Part shown: positions 1 through 8,989 of the stretch, piece by piece
Numbering within the stretch: position 1 is the stretch's first letter
Layout: each line of letters opens with the position of its first letter
Source of the DNA: CBFGRV01 sp965651265
GTDB lineage: Bacteria > Bacteroidota > Rhodothermia > Rhodothermales > VXPQ01
Assembly (NCBI GenBank): GCA_965651265.1
Contig: CBFGRV010000001.1
Span: 88,762 to 152,761, forward strand
Direction of reading: 5' to 3'
DNA length: 64,000 nucleotides
Translations under genes and position numbers: made by a program
Notes under the pieces: model-generated
Seen by the model: only the letters and a program-made list of their open reading frames with translations
Databases searched by the model: none
Told to the model about the DNA's origin: nothing

Positions 1-669
1 ACCAGGAAGAGCGAGATCTTCTCGACGGCATCCGATAACCAGACGTCCGTCGAAATTCACGTGCTGCAGGGCGACCGCGAGCTGGCCGCGTACAACCGCA
101 CGATCGGGCGTTTCCATCTCGACGGAATTCCGCCGGCACCGCGTGGCATCCCGCAGATCGAGGTGACCTTCGATATCGATGCCAACGGTATCCTCAACGT
201 CTCGGCGAAGGACAAGGCCACGGGCAAGGAGCAGCAGATTCGAATCGAGGCTTCGAGCGGACTTTCCGAAGCTGAGATCGAGAAGATGCGCCAGGATGCC
301 AAGGCACACGCTGAGGAGGATCGGAAGAAGCGCCAGCAGGTCGAGAAGCAGAATCAGGCCGATACGCTGGTCTATTCGACGGAGAAGAACCTGAAGGACT
401 ACGGCGACAAGCTCTCTGCGGAAAAGCGGTCCAAGATCGAAGCCGCTTTGGAGCGCTTGAAGCAGGTCCAGAAGTCAGAAGACATCACCGAGCTCGAGTC
501 GGCCATCGAACAGGTCAACCAGGCCTGGAGCGAGGCCAGCCAGGAGCTGTATCAGGCACAGCAGGAGGCGGCATCGGCTTCGGATAATGGCGCAGCCGAT
601 GCGTCCGCTGAAGATGTCAAGGATGCCGACTATGAGGTCGTCGACGAGAACGACGAGAAGACCTCGTAG
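1..669 (+). CDS. dnaK: Chaperone DnaK (Hsp70), C-terminal part, 5' truncated
   Basis: The reading frame is open from base 1, so the gene begins upstream of the window; the visible 222 residues are the end of Hsp70. They start inside the beta-sandwich substrate-binding domain (TRKSEIFSTASDNQ, GIPPAPRGIPQIEVTFDID, DANGILNVSAKDKATGKEQQ), continue through the helical lid (LSEAEIEKMRQDAKAHAEED) and end in the acidic, low-complexity tail typical of bacterial DnaK (DADYEVVDENDEK). DnaK is the cytosolic ATP-driven chaperone that works with DnaJ and GrpE. No dnaJ or grpE follows; a terminator lies directly downstream and the next gene is on the opposite strand, so dnaK ends its transcription unit here. 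Confidence 0.97.
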   Translation, partial: TRKSEIFSTASDNQTSVEIHVLQGDRELAAYNRTIGRFHLDGIPPAPRGIPQIEVTFDIDANGILNVSAKDKATGKEQQIRIEASSGLSEAEIEKMRQDAKAHAEEDRKKRQQVEKQNQADTLVYSTEKNLKDYGDKLSAEKRSKIEAALERLKQVQKSEDITELESAIEQVNQAWSEASQELYQAQQEAASASDNGAADASAEDVKDADYEVVDENDEKTS

Positions 670-710
670 CCGTCTTTCGCACAACGACCTGCCGCCTCAC
701 GCGGCGAATG

Positions 711-750
711 GCCCCGATTGCCTCTGGCGATCGGGGCTTTTTTGTTTTTT
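711..750 (+). terminator. Rho-independent terminator of dnaK
   Basis: An 8-bp perfect stem (GCCCCGAT at 711-718 pairing with ATCGGGGC at 730-737) with an 11-nt loop is followed by a T-rich tract (738-750). It lies about 40 nt after the dnaK stop and before the end of the convergent tatD gene, which it may also serve weakly from the other side. Confidence 0.9.
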
Positions 751-767
751 CGTTGCGATGTCTGAAT

Positions 768-1553
768 TCAGGATGACGTCAGTCCGAACAAGGTCTCCGC
801 TGTGGCTGTCGTGATACGCGCCACCTCTTCGAGAGGCATCCTCTTGACATCAGCCACCTTCTCTGCCGTCAGCCGGATGAAAGCGGGCTCATTCCGCTTC
901 CCTCGATGTGGATGCGGCGCCAGGAACGGGGCATCCGTCTCCAGCACGATCTGTGTGAGCGGAATCTCATGCACTTCCTTGTCCAGTCCCGAGTTCTTGA
1001 AGGTAACGATCCCTCCGATGCCCACCAGAAATCCCACGGCGCGCACGCGTTCGGCCTCTTCATTCGTTCCGGTGAAGCAGTGGAATATGCCCCTAATCCG
1101 GTCCGGATGGCGCGCAGCCGATTGCTCCTCCTCGACGATGGCCACGAGATCCTCAAATGCTTCCCGATTGTGGAACACCAGGGGGAGGTCCACTTCAGCC
1201 GCCAATCGAATGTGCCTCCGAAGGAAGTCCTGCTGGCGACCATCAAACGTGCGGTCCCAGTAATAGTCGAGGCCGGTTTCTCCGATCGCCACAACGTCCC
1301 TTTCGCGGCAGAGCCGAACCACTTCGTCGAAATCGGCGTCCGTTGCCTTTGCCGTTTCGGAAGGATGCAGTGCTGCCATGGCATAAAGCCCCTCGTAACG
1401 TGAGCATAGCTCGAGTGCCCGATAAATGGAGGGCACGTCGATGGCCGGCATCACGATGCGATCGACACCTGCCTCCCTCGCCCGGTCCAACACCTCAGGC
1501 AAGTCATCCTTGAAGGCATCCAGATAGATATGAGCGTGCGTGTCGATCAGCAT
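768..1553 (-). CDS. tatD: TatD family metal-dependent hydrolase (DNase)
   Basis: The product has 261 residues, the usual TatD length. The metal-binding set of this amidohydrolase-fold family is visible: H6 and H8 in THAHIY, E92 in GETGLDYYWD, H128 in LVFHNRE, H158 in IFHCFTG and D207 in ETDAPFLAPHPHRG. TatD proteins are cytoplasmic 3'-5' exonucleases/DNases linked to DNA repair and to turnover of modified D-amino acids or tRNA in some species; the exact substrate cannot be read from sequence. The gene is convergent with dnaK and divergent from the sensor kinase that starts at 1679. Confidence 0.95.
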   Translation of the reverse strand: MLIDTHAHIYLDAFKDDLPEVLDRAREAGVDRIVMPAIDVPSIYRALELCSRYEGLYAMAALHPSETAKATDADFDEVVRLCRERDVVAIGETGLDYYWDRTFDGRQQDFLRRHIRLAAEVDLPLVFHNREAFEDLVAIVEEEQSAARHPDRIRGIFHCFTGTNEEAERVRAVGFLVGIGGIVTFKNSGLDKEVHEIPLTQIVLETDAPFLAPHPHRGKRNEPAFIRLTAEKVADVKRMPLEEVARITTATAETLFGLTSS

Positions 1554-1678
1554 TGTCCAATTCCTTTGCGCATGAATGTGCCTGACACCATCCAGCGGCG
1601 TGCTTCACCGTTCGAACTCAAAAAGGAACCTCTGGCATAAAAATCCATTGATTTCCACAGCAATTCTCGTTACGTAAA

Positions 1679-4288
1679 TTGCTGAATTCCCTCCGGTTAT
1701 CCCGCCAGGTTCGAGTGCGTCGCTATTACCACATCTCTCGCGTGCTCGTCTGGATTACCGCCTTTGTCGCGTTGATCCCGCTTGGACGTTTGGTGACGGA
1801 CTGGCTCGAGTTCAATCGAATGCTGGCGGGATCATTGGTGCAGGTCCCGAGCCGAGGGTTCGACTGGGTGCTGTGGCAGGAAGACGAGGGCATCATCTCC
1901 GCCTCCTATGTCCAGCCCCAGGGTCCGGCTGCCGCCGCGGGCATCCGCGAGGGCGACGTCTTCTTTACGCTGGAATATCAGCAATTCTTTAACGCGGACG
2001 ACCTGATTCGCGCCATAGAGGGGATACCTCCCGGATCAGTGCGGACCTACCACGTACAGCGAGGCGGCGAGTTCGTCGAGGCATCGGTACGCATCACACG
2101 GTATCCAACCTTTCTGTATCCCCTTTCGAGCGCGCTCTGGCGATTTTCGGTGTGGGGATTTCTAGTGGCCGCGTTCGTACATGTGGTCGGCCTCATCATC
2201 GCCGTTCCCCTGACGCTGAGGAGTCGTACCGCGCAGTTCTCGCTGATGCTTATCGTCGCCTCATCGATGTGGATCTTTAGCAATCTTGCGCGGCTTCTCT
2301 TGATCGAGTTTTTCGGACCCCCACTTAGTATGGATGGGCCCTATGACCGGCTATTTCAGACGCTCACGGGTATAGGACTGATTGGCTGGATTGGATTTCC
2401 CGTGCTCCTTCTCCACAAGGTCTACGCAGACACTTATCTGTCTCGAGGGATGCGAGCACCTTGGTCGCGAAATGTCATTTACCTACCGGCGATTGTGCTA
2501 GGCGCGATGGCGCTGATCGCGACCATGTTCGAGCGTGCCGGCCCTCTCACAATCGACGGTTTGACGGCCCCGATCCTCTTCTATGCATGCTGTTACATCG
2601 CGACTGCAGGCGCCTTGATGTTGATGTACTGTCTCGCGCGCCCGCACGAGACGCAGGATCGGTTCGCGGGATGGAGCCGATGGGGCAGCGGAATCGTGCT
2701 CGGACTGGCTCTTCTGTTTGGGTTGTCTGTCCTTGGGGTAGTCCCAATTTTTGGGGCCGTCACGGACAATATCGCGGGCTGGCTGATCGTCGGGGCGCAG
2801 TTGCTATCGGTCGTGCCCATCGTTCTCGTGGCACAGGCAACGCTGCAGCATGGCAAGGTGGATCAGGTTCTGAGCCGCAGCCTGACGTATGTCATCGTCT
2901 CAGGGCTCCTCTTTTTCACGTTCGTAGGCGGAATGTCGCTGATCGAGCCCTACGTGAACCGGATGGAAGTCTCGTCGAAAGTCGTCGCGGGCCTGCTCGC
3001 GGTTGTTTTGCTCGTGGGGATGGAGTGGCTCTTCCGGCGGTTCAAGGGATACGGGATGAGCCTATTCGCGGGCGAGCGCCGTACCATGTATCAGTCCGTG
3101 CAGCAGCTGCAGGAGCAGATGCGGAGCATACTCGACTACGACACCCTCGTTCAGCGGACGATTGAAGTCGTCGGAAGCAATTTCGGAGCTCGCTCGGCCG
3201 TAATTTTTCTGCGCCCCGATGGACCGTCCGGACCGTGGTATTCCGCCAACTATCATCCAGAGCCACCTTACCTGACGGAGCGTGTCGTCTCGACGATCTG
3301 GCCGTATCTCACCGATAGCCGGGCGATCTGGGCGCGCAATGCAGAGCTGAATGAATCGCGATTCCCCGACAGCATCCACGAACTGTTGGTCCAGCGCGGC
3401 GCCGCTATCCTCGTTCCCATCGTGGGAGACTCGGAGCCCATCGGTGTCATTGTGCTCGGAATGAAGCGGCAGCGGAGATCCGTCTATAATCTTGAAGAGG
3501 TTGACCTCCTTCGCTCGCTGAGTGGCCAGTTGGCGCTCGCGGTTGCGCGCCTGAGCCTCGTGGAGCGAGAACGCATGCTCGTACGCCAGAGCGCAGAGGC
3601 GCAGTTGGTGGCGCTGCGGGCACAGATCAATCCTCATTTTCTCTTCAACTCTCTCAATACGATCGTCTCGCTCATCGAGGAGCATCCGGAAGAGGCCGAG
3701 GAGGTCGTCGAACACCTGGCCTGCATCTTCAGGTACGTTCTTAAGACGGGCAGCCGAGAATTTGTCCCACTCGAGGACGAGCTCGAGCTGGTGCGTCACT
3801 ATCTGAGCATAGAAAAGTCGCGTTTCGGCGGCGCGCTGATCGTCGAACAGGAGGTAGACCCGGATTGCAGGTTGCACCCCGTCCCCGCCTTCGCCGTTCA
3901 GACTCTGGTCGAGAACGCGGTGAAGCACGGACTTGCTACCAGGCGCGGCGGCGGCACCATTCGCCTGAGCTGCCGTCTGGACGGCGAAATGGTATTGGTG
4001 CGTATCTCGGATAGTGGCGTGGGCATCCCGGATCTGTTCGACAAAGACGGACCCGTCTCCGACGAACAGACCTTTTTCGGGATTGGTCTCAAGAATATCT
4101 CGACGCGGCTTCGGCAGATTTACGGGCGTTCTGATCTTCTCCGCTTCGAGAGCCGGCCGGAAAAAGGCACGTCTGCCGAGTTGTGCCTGCCCATCGAGTA
4201 TTCCGATGCCCCATCCATCCATGGGGCACGTGCGGAAACGAACGGCACTGTTCGTGCATCGGAAGACTACGGGCATCTGGTAGACTGA
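1679..4288 (+). CDS. LytS/YehU-type sensor histidine kinase with PDZ, membrane and GAF domains
   Basis: This 869-residue membrane kinase has an N-terminal transmembrane helix (about 22-40), an extracytoplasmic PDZ domain (about 60-142), a block of roughly eight hydrophobic segments (about 150-450), a GAF domain (about 480-630) and a His_kinase/HATPase core. The phospho-acceptor H653 is in LRAQINPHFLFNSLN and the N-box is VQTLVENAVKHG (N746); a glycine box DSGVGI follows. The family autophosphorylates and passes phosphate to a LytTR regulator, here encoded 11 nt downstream. The PDZ domain at the outer face suggests it senses a peptide or misfolded envelope protein; that is inference. The start used is TTG at 1679, with no clear ribosome-binding site, so the first 20-40 residues are uncertain. 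Confidence 0.9.
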   Translation: MLNSLRLSRQVRVRRYYHISRVLVWITAFVALIPLGRLVTDWLEFNRMLAGSLVQVPSRGFDWVLWQEDEGIISASYVQPQGPAAAAGIREGDVFFTLEYQQFFNADDLIRAIEGIPPGSVRTYHVQRGGEFVEASVRITRYPTFLYPLSSALWRFSVWGFLVAAFVHVVGLIIAVPLTLRSRTAQFSLMLIVASSMWIFSNLARLLLIEFFGPPLSMDGPYDRLFQTLTGIGLIGWIGFPVLLLHKVYADTYLSRGMRAPWSRNVIYLPAIVLGAMALIATMFERAGPLTIDGLTAPILFYACCYIATAGALMLMYCLARPHETQDRFAGWSRWGSGIVLGLALLFGLSVLGVVPIFGAVTDNIAGWLIVGAQLLSVVPIVLVAQATLQHGKVDQVLSRSLTYVIVSGLLFFTFVGGMSLIEPYVNRMEVSSKVVAGLLAVVLLVGMEWLFRRFKGYGMSLFAGERRTMYQSVQQLQEQMRSILDYDTLVQRTIEVVGSNFGARSAVIFLRPDGPSGPWYSANYHPEPPYLTERVVSTIWPYLTDSRAIWARNAELNESRFPDSIHELLVQRGAAILVPIVGDSEPIGVIVLGMKRQRRSVYNLEEVDLLRSLSGQLALAVARLSLVERERMLVRQSAEAQLVALRAQINPHFLFNSLNTIVSLIEEHPEEAEEVVEHLACIFRYVLKTGSREFVPLEDELELVRHYLSIEKSRFGGALIVEQEVDPDCRLHPVPAFAVQTLVENAVKHGLATRRGGGTIRLSCRLDGEMVLVRISDSGVGIPDLFDKDGPVSDEQTFFGIGLKNISTRLRQIYGRSDLLRFESRPEKGTSAELCLPIEYSDAPSIHGARAETNGTVRASEDYGHLVD

Positions 4289-4299
4289 GAGGTATGCAG

Positions 4300-5145
4300 A
4301 TGGAGGTCAGAACGGACCGGCTCAGGGCACTCATCGTCGACGACGAGGCTCCCGCCCGCCGCCGGCTACGAAAACTGCTCGCCGGGTTCATCGATGAACG
4401 TGCCGTCGAGCTCGTGGGCGAGGCGTGCGACGGAATCGAGGCACTGGAGTTGCTGAGCAAAGGGAACGTGGATGTCGTCTTCCTGGACATCCAGATGCCC
4501 GAGCTGAGCGGCTTCAATGTCCTGGAGAGACTCCCGCCGGAAGCACGCCCGATCGTGGTCTTCACTACCGCGTATGACAGCTACGCGCTCCGCGCTTTCG
4601 AGGCAAACGCCATCGATTACCTCCTCAAGCCAGTGTCTCGTGATCGGCTGGAGGAGGCCCTTGACCGCGCGCGACGGATACGGTTCGGCCCGACCTCCCC
4701 GAAGAAGGCAGACCGTCGACTCGATGACCTGCTGGATTGGCTCCAGACGCAACGGGATTCGTCCACATCCGATGAGAAGAATGAGAGCGTGAGGCAGCTC
4801 TCTGTCCCCTATAGAGACCGAATCCTCCTGATCCCTATCGAACGGGTTATCTCGGCTGAGATCGACGAAGGGATCACGCGCGTGTTCGCCAGAGAGGATG
4901 ATCTTCCGTCCGCCAAGCCTCGGATCCGCCAGCACGTCGTGAACTACACACTCGATCAACTGGAGGCCATGCTTCCGTCGGACCGGTTCATGCGCGTACA
5001 TCGCTCCTCCATCGTCCACCTGGATCACATCCAGGAGTTGATCCCGTGGTTCAGCGGGCGCTACAAGCTCGTGATGACGGGGGGACACGAGGTCATTGCC
5101 AGCCGCGAGAGGTCGAAGCACCTCAAGGATACTCTGATGATTTAG
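4300..5145 (+). CDS. LytTR-family response regulator
   Basis: The 281-residue regulator has a receiver domain (acidic pair D14/D15 in LIVDDEAPARRR, phospho-acceptor D63 in FLDIQMPELSG, K110 in DYLLKPVS) and a C-terminal LytTR DNA-binding domain (about 170-281; RILLIPIERVISAE, FMRVHRSSIVHLDHI, GRYKLVMTGGHEV). LytTR proteins bind DNA as transcription activators. ATG 4300 is chosen because GAGAGG at 4287-4292 sits 7 nt upstream; ATG 4294 is in frame but only 1 nt from that site. The gene follows the kinase after 11 nt, so the two form a two-component pair, and the SpoIID-like gene downstream is a candidate target or operon partner. Confidence 0.93.
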   Translation: MEVRTDRLRALIVDDEAPARRRLRKLLAGFIDERAVELVGEACDGIEALELLSKGNVDVVFLDIQMPELSGFNVLERLPPEARPIVVFTTAYDSYALRAFEANAIDYLLKPVSRDRLEEALDRARRIRFGPTSPKKADRRLDDLLDWLQTQRDSSTSDEKNESVRQLSVPYRDRILLIPIERVISAEIDEGITRVFAREDDLPSAKPRIRQHVVNYTLDQLEAMLPSDRFMRVHRSSIVHLDHIQELIPWFSGRYKLVMTGGHEVIASRERSKHLKDTLMI

Positions 5146-5199
5146 GCACGGCAGGCGCGTTTTCGACTGCAAAAGCACTATTCTGCGACGTCACGCAAA

Positions 5200-5232
5200 T
5201 TGTGCGATAGCCTCGACGGTGCCTTATCTTCC
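5200..5232 (+). promoter_or_regulatory. Possible Bacteroidota-type promoter upstream of the SpoIID-like gene
   Basis: In the 110-nt gap before the SpoIID-like gene there is TTG (5200-5202) and, 22 nt further, TATCTTCC (5225-5232), which resembles the -33 TTG / -7 TAnnTTTG promoter of the Bacteroidota with two mismatches at the end of the -7 box. It ends 23 nt before the ATG. The match is weak and the call is tentative. Confidence 0.25.
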
Positions 5233-5255
5233 GCCCGGAAGCACTTCATTCAACA

Positions 5256-6905
5256 ATGGGCGGCATGAAAAAGGATCGCTTCTTCCCACTCGTCCTCCTT
5301 TCACTCGTAATCGCATGGAGCCCTGCGCCGGCGGCCGGAGCGGACTACATTCGCGTGCTGCTTCTTGAGGATGCCGCGCCACGGCAGCTGAAGCTCTCGG
5401 CGAATGGTGGCGAGATTCAACTCTTTGCCGGAGACTTTACGGATCCACTCGTGACGGTGTCCGGTGGCTCGGTGGCGTTGGTTTCGCGTGCCGGCGATCA
5501 GCTCCACGTAAAGGTTGGTGAATTGAAGCTCTACGCCACATCCCTTCGGGTGGAGCCCGTCGGATCTGCGGAGATTCACGTGAGCGTGACAGAGGGACGC
5601 CGGCTCATCGACCCTCGGCCTTACCGGGGCAGCATGAAGATCTTGCCCGATGCGAGCAGCTGGGAGGTTCTGCTCGTCAACGAGGTTGATCTGGAGGAGT
5701 ACGTGGCATGCGTGGTAACGTCTGAGTATGGGCTCGACGATCTCGAAGGGTCGAAAGCGATGGCCGTTCTCGCCAGGACATATGCCGTCAGGTCGATGGA
5801 CCCCAATGCCCCGTATGACATTTCTGATCACACGATGTCACAGGTTTACCGCGGCTCCGAAGGTGTGACCGACCTCGCCAGACGGGCGGCTCGGGAGACG
5901 GAGGGCCTTGTGCTGACGTACCGGGGAGCGCCCATCGAAGCCGTCTACTTCTCCTCGAGCGGAGGCATCACGGCCAACAACGACGATGTCTGGGACGCGA
6001 ATCCTCTTCCCTATCTACGCGGAAAGGAGGACCCATTCGACACCTCCTCGCCGCACCAACACTGGAGGGCGAAGCTTTCGCGCAACGAGTTGTTAGACCA
6101 GCTCAGTGACCGATTCGGCTCGCGCGTTAGTGGCTTCGTCATCGGACAGAGGAGTCCTGACGGACGCGTAGCGAGGGTCGAGCTTTTACTGGAGGGCGGA
6201 AATCGGCGCGAGATCAGCGCCAACGCATTTCGATTGGCCGTCACGGATCGTTTCGGAGTGCACTCCGTCCGTAGCACGCTGTTTGATGTTCGCAGGGAGG
6301 GCGATGTGTACGTGTTTGAGGGAAGCGGATTCGGCCACGGCGTCGGTCTCAGCCAATGGGGCGCCCACGAGATGGCACGTCGAGGCAAGTCATACGACGA
6401 GATCCTCTCGTTTTATTTCGACGGCGTCGAAATCGGCCGACTGGATGGCTTGTCGATCGCGGCCGCGAGCTCCGATATCGGACAGGCGCACGACCTCGTC
6501 GAAGCCAGGGCAGCATTCGATCAGGGGGAGTCTGGACACCAGGCAGCTGAGGCAGAGACTCGGGAGGCCTCGCGCTTCGGTCCCCTTACACGAGTCGCGA
6601 AAGCACCGGCACATGATGAGGCCCTGGCCGCGGATGAGGTTGCGCTCGAAGAGCGACTGGACACCGCGGTAGAACGTAACGAATGGAGCGTCGAAGCTCC
6701 CAATGACTCGGCCGTACCTGGCGAACAAAGCACGGAGCCTTATCGCGCTCTTGCCGAGCAGGACGACCAGCGCGTCGAAAGGAATATCGCCGCGGCTTCA
6801 CCCCGCGACGGCACTCACTCACCCCTCGGGTGGTCGAATGGATCGACATCCACCTGGTCAGTGACTTCATCCTCCGATACTGCTCCGAAGCGCATCGGGT
6901 GGTAG
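5256..6905 (+). CDS. SpoIID/LytB domain protein (amidase-enhancer type)
   Basis: A 549-residue exported protein: signal peptide at 1-28 (hydrophobic LVLLSLVIAW, cut near APAAGA), then a full SpoIID domain (YRGSMKILPD, VDLEEYVACVVTSEYG, KAMAVLARTYAVRSM, DHTMSQVYRG, AVYFSSSGGITANNDDVW, GFGHGVGLSQWGAHEMARRGK). SpoIID-like proteins are lytic transglycosylases or enhancers acting on denuded peptidoglycan; outside sporulating Firmicutes they are general wall-remodelling enzymes. Residues from about 400 form a low-complexity, Ala/Glu/Arg-rich tail of about 150 residues that is not part of the family and has no recognisable fold. It lies after the LytTR pair and 8 nt before sua5. Confidence 0.9.
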   Translation: MGGMKKDRFFPLVLLSLVIAWSPAPAAGADYIRVLLLEDAAPRQLKLSANGGEIQLFAGDFTDPLVTVSGGSVALVSRAGDQLHVKVGELKLYATSLRVEPVGSAEIHVSVTEGRRLIDPRPYRGSMKILPDASSWEVLLVNEVDLEEYVACVVTSEYGLDDLEGSKAMAVLARTYAVRSMDPNAPYDISDHTMSQVYRGSEGVTDLARRAARETEGLVLTYRGAPIEAVYFSSSGGITANNDDVWDANPLPYLRGKEDPFDTSSPHQHWRAKLSRNELLDQLSDRFGSRVSGFVIGQRSPDGRVARVELLLEGGNRREISANAFRLAVTDRFGVHSVRSTLFDVRREGDVYVFEGSGFGHGVGLSQWGAHEMARRGKSYDEILSFYFDGVEIGRLDGLSIAAASSDIGQAHDLVEARAAFDQGESGHQAAEAETREASRFGPLTRVAKAPAHDEALAADEVALEERLDTAVERNEWSVEAPNDSAVPGEQSTEPYRALAEQDDQRVERNIAAASPRDGTHSPLGWSNGSTSTWSVTSSSDTAPKRIGW

Positions 6906-6913
6906 TCCCACCG

Positions 6914-7855
6914 ATGACGACGGTTTTGACAGATTCGCCGGAAGAGGCGGCATCCTATCTGCGGCGTGGTCAGACGGTAGCCTTTCCGACGGAAACGGTA
7001 TACGGGCTGGGTGCGGATGCTTTCAATCCCGACGCGGTCCGCCTCATCTTCGAGGCGAAGGGACGGCCTCCGGATAATCCGCTCATCGTCCACGTGGCAA
7101 CGAGGGAGCAGATCGATGAGGTTGTCGCTTCCCGATCTGCGGCGGCGAATCGGCTGATCGAGGGGTTCTTTCCGGGGCCGCTTACCGTCATCCTGCCAAA
7201 ATCGTATGCCGTCCCACCGGAAGTGACCGCAGGCCTCGAGACCGTGGCCGTTCGGATGCCGGACCATCCCGTCGCTCAGGCGTTTCTTCGTGCGTGCGGC
7301 CGGCCGGTCGCTGCGCCTTCTGCGAATCGCTCCGGCCGCCCCAGCCCCACGACCTGGGAGGCCGTTCGTGACGATCTAGACGGCCGAATAGGGTGTATCC
7401 TTCGTGGCGAGCGTGCACCGCTGGGTCTGGAATCGACGGTGGTGGACTGTACCGTGGACCCTCCTGTCGTGCTTCGTGCCGGCGCTGTTTCTGTCGAGGA
7501 TCTCCTGGAAGCCGTCGGTGAACTGGCGTTCTCGCCCGCCCGGGGAGAACGGCCGACCAGAAGCCCCGGGTTGAAGCACCGCCACTACGCTCCCAGTGCG
7601 AAGGTGATCATCGTGGACCATCCACCTGATGAACTGCATGAGCAAGAGGCATACATCGGGATGGAGGAGCCGGAAAATCCATTCCTACATCAGCGAATTT
7701 GCTCGTCCGTCGACGAGTATGCTTACGAGCTCTTCGACTTCTTTCGGCAGTGCGACGCCGTGGGCATCCAGACGATCTACTGTCAGAAGGTACGGGAGGA
7801 AGGACTTGGCGTCGCCTTAATGGATCGCTTGAGGAGGGCCTCCGAAAATCGGTGA
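6914..7855 (+). CDS. L-threonylcarbamoyladenylate synthase, long Sua5 form
   Basis: The 313-residue enzyme makes threonylcarbamoyl-AMP from threonine, bicarbonate and ATP for the t6A37 modification of ANN-decoding tRNAs. The YrdC/TsaC domain is complete (GQTVAFPTETVYGLGADAF, KGRPPDNPLIVHV, FFPGPLTVIL, PSANRSGRPSPTT, GLESTVVDC), and the linker SPGLKHRHYAPSAKV plus the C-terminal Rossmann-like domain mark it as Sua5 rather than short TsaC. ATG 6914 is chosen because it follows the stop of the SpoIID-like gene by 8 nt; an earlier in-frame codon would overlap that gene by 76 nt. Confidence 0.93.
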   Translation: MTTVLTDSPEEAASYLRRGQTVAFPTETVYGLGADAFNPDAVRLIFEAKGRPPDNPLIVHVATREQIDEVVASRSAAANRLIEGFFPGPLTVILPKSYAVPPEVTAGLETVAVRMPDHPVAQAFLRACGRPVAAPSANRSGRPSPTTWEAVRDDLDGRIGCILRGERAPLGLESTVVDCTVDPPVVLRAGAVSVEDLLEAVGELAFSPARGERPTRSPGLKHRHYAPSAKVIIVDHPPDELHEQEAYIGMEEPENPFLHQRICSSVDEYAYELFDFFRQCDAVGIQTIYCQKVREEGLGVALMDRLRRASENR

Positions 7856-7867
7856 GGCTGGAGGGCG

Positions 7868-8989
7868 TCATCCCCTCGTCAATGCCACCACTCCCGCGGC
7901 CGTGGATGGGAAAGTTCGTGCCAGAGCCAGCCCCGTCTGCATCAGGCGTGGCCTGATGAACATGGCCTGAAGCAGCCTCCCCGCAGTCATTCGCATGTCG
8001 AATTCGCGTCTCCATGCCCGCGTATACTCGAGCCGGAACTGCCCCTCCGAGGCGTTTCGAGAGAGCATTCTAATGATCGGACTGGCGGCGACGCGCGCGG
8101 ATTGTAAAGCCATCCCGATTCCGTCACCGCAGAGAGGCGCGATCATGCCCGCCGCGTCCCCGATCATGCATACGCCGCCGGCGAACAACTCCCTCCGATG
8201 AAATGAAAGCCGGCTCACGGCCATAAACTCCTCTTCCGGTGTGAAGGACTCGAGCCGCCGGCCCAGACGAGGATTCCAATTACCCATCTCCTTGAAGAGC
8301 GCGTCGGGCGAGCCGCCGACCTGTTTCAGACGTTCCTGATGGATCATCCAGCAAACGTTGATGCGTCCCTCCTCCTCCACCAGCAATCCGCAATAGCCGC
8401 CTGGAAACGTGTAAATTTCGATGTGCTCGCGCGGCAGCTGACCGGAAAAATGCGCCTTGAAGGCCACGAACGGTGAGGCGGCGTACAGCGACGGCCGGCC
8501 CAGTTTTCGATCTAACGACGCGCGCCGACCGTACGCGCCGACGGCAATCCTCGCCTTAAAGCTGTGTGAGGATGTGCTCACGACAAATCCCGAATCCAGC
8601 GAGCCCTCGATACTCTCGACCTTCGTTTGGTCGTGCATTTCGGCGCCGACATCGGATGCTCGCTCAAACAGCAGCCGATCGAAGGTATGCCGGCTCAACC
8701 CCAGAGCCATCCCGGGGAGGTCGAGGGATAGCCCGGGGCCCGTCGGCCCGCTGATGTAGGCCGATCGTATCGGTTGCGCCCCTACGTTCCGAATCTCATC
8801 GAGTACCCCCAACCGGTCGCAGAGCCCGGCGACTTCCGTCGACATGAACTCGCCGCAAAGCTTCCTCCGCGGCATCTTCTCTTTCTCGAGAACAATGACG
8901 TCTACGCCTTCACGGGTTAGCTCTATGGCCAGAGACGAGCCTGCCGGGCCGCCGCCAATGATGGCCACATCGAAGTCGAAGGTCCCCAT
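7868..8989 (-). CDS. FAD-dependent oxidoreductase, geranylgeranyl-reductase-like
   Basis: A 373-residue flavoprotein with the N-terminal dinucleotide-binding motif (DVAIIGGGPAGSSLA, then VIVLEKEKMPRRKLCGE) and the second FAD motif GDAAGMIAPLCGDGIGMAL. The KLCGE segment and overall order match the geranylgeranyl reductase/halogenase-like flavoproteins that reduce or hydroxylate lipid or polyketide substrates. Its start codon shares one base with the stop of the methyltransferase upstream (TGATG at 8987-8991), so the two are translationally coupled. In related lineages such a pair often follows a type III polyketide synthase; none is visible here. Substrate unknown. Confidence 0.85.
   Translation of the reverse strand: MGTFDFDVAIIGGGPAGSSLAIELTREGVDVIVLEKEKMPRRKLCGEFMSTEVAGLCDRLGVLDEIRNVGAQPIRSAYISGPTGPGLSLDLPGMALGLSRHTFDRLLFERASDVGAEMHDQTKVESIEGSLDSGFVVSTSSHSFKARIAVGAYGRRASLDRKLGRPSLYAASPFVAFKAHFSGQLPREHIEIYTFPGGYCGLLVEEEGRINVCWMIHQERLKQVGGSPDALFKEMGNWNPRLGRRLESFTPEEEFMAVSRLSFHRRELFAGGVCMIGDAAGMIAPLCGDGIGMALQSARVAASPIIRMLSRNASEGQFRLEYTRAWRREFDMRMTAGRLLQAMFIRPRLMQTGLALARTFPSTAAGVVALTRG

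Noticed and set aside
3062..4276. Long minus-strand open frame antisense to the kinase gene
   Set aside because: It overlaps a well-supported kinase gene throughout, has no recognisable domain, and is explained by GC-rich codon bias in the real gene.
5256..6905. Sporulation gene
   Set aside because: SpoIID-like domains are widespread in non-spore-formers, and no other sporulation gene is here.
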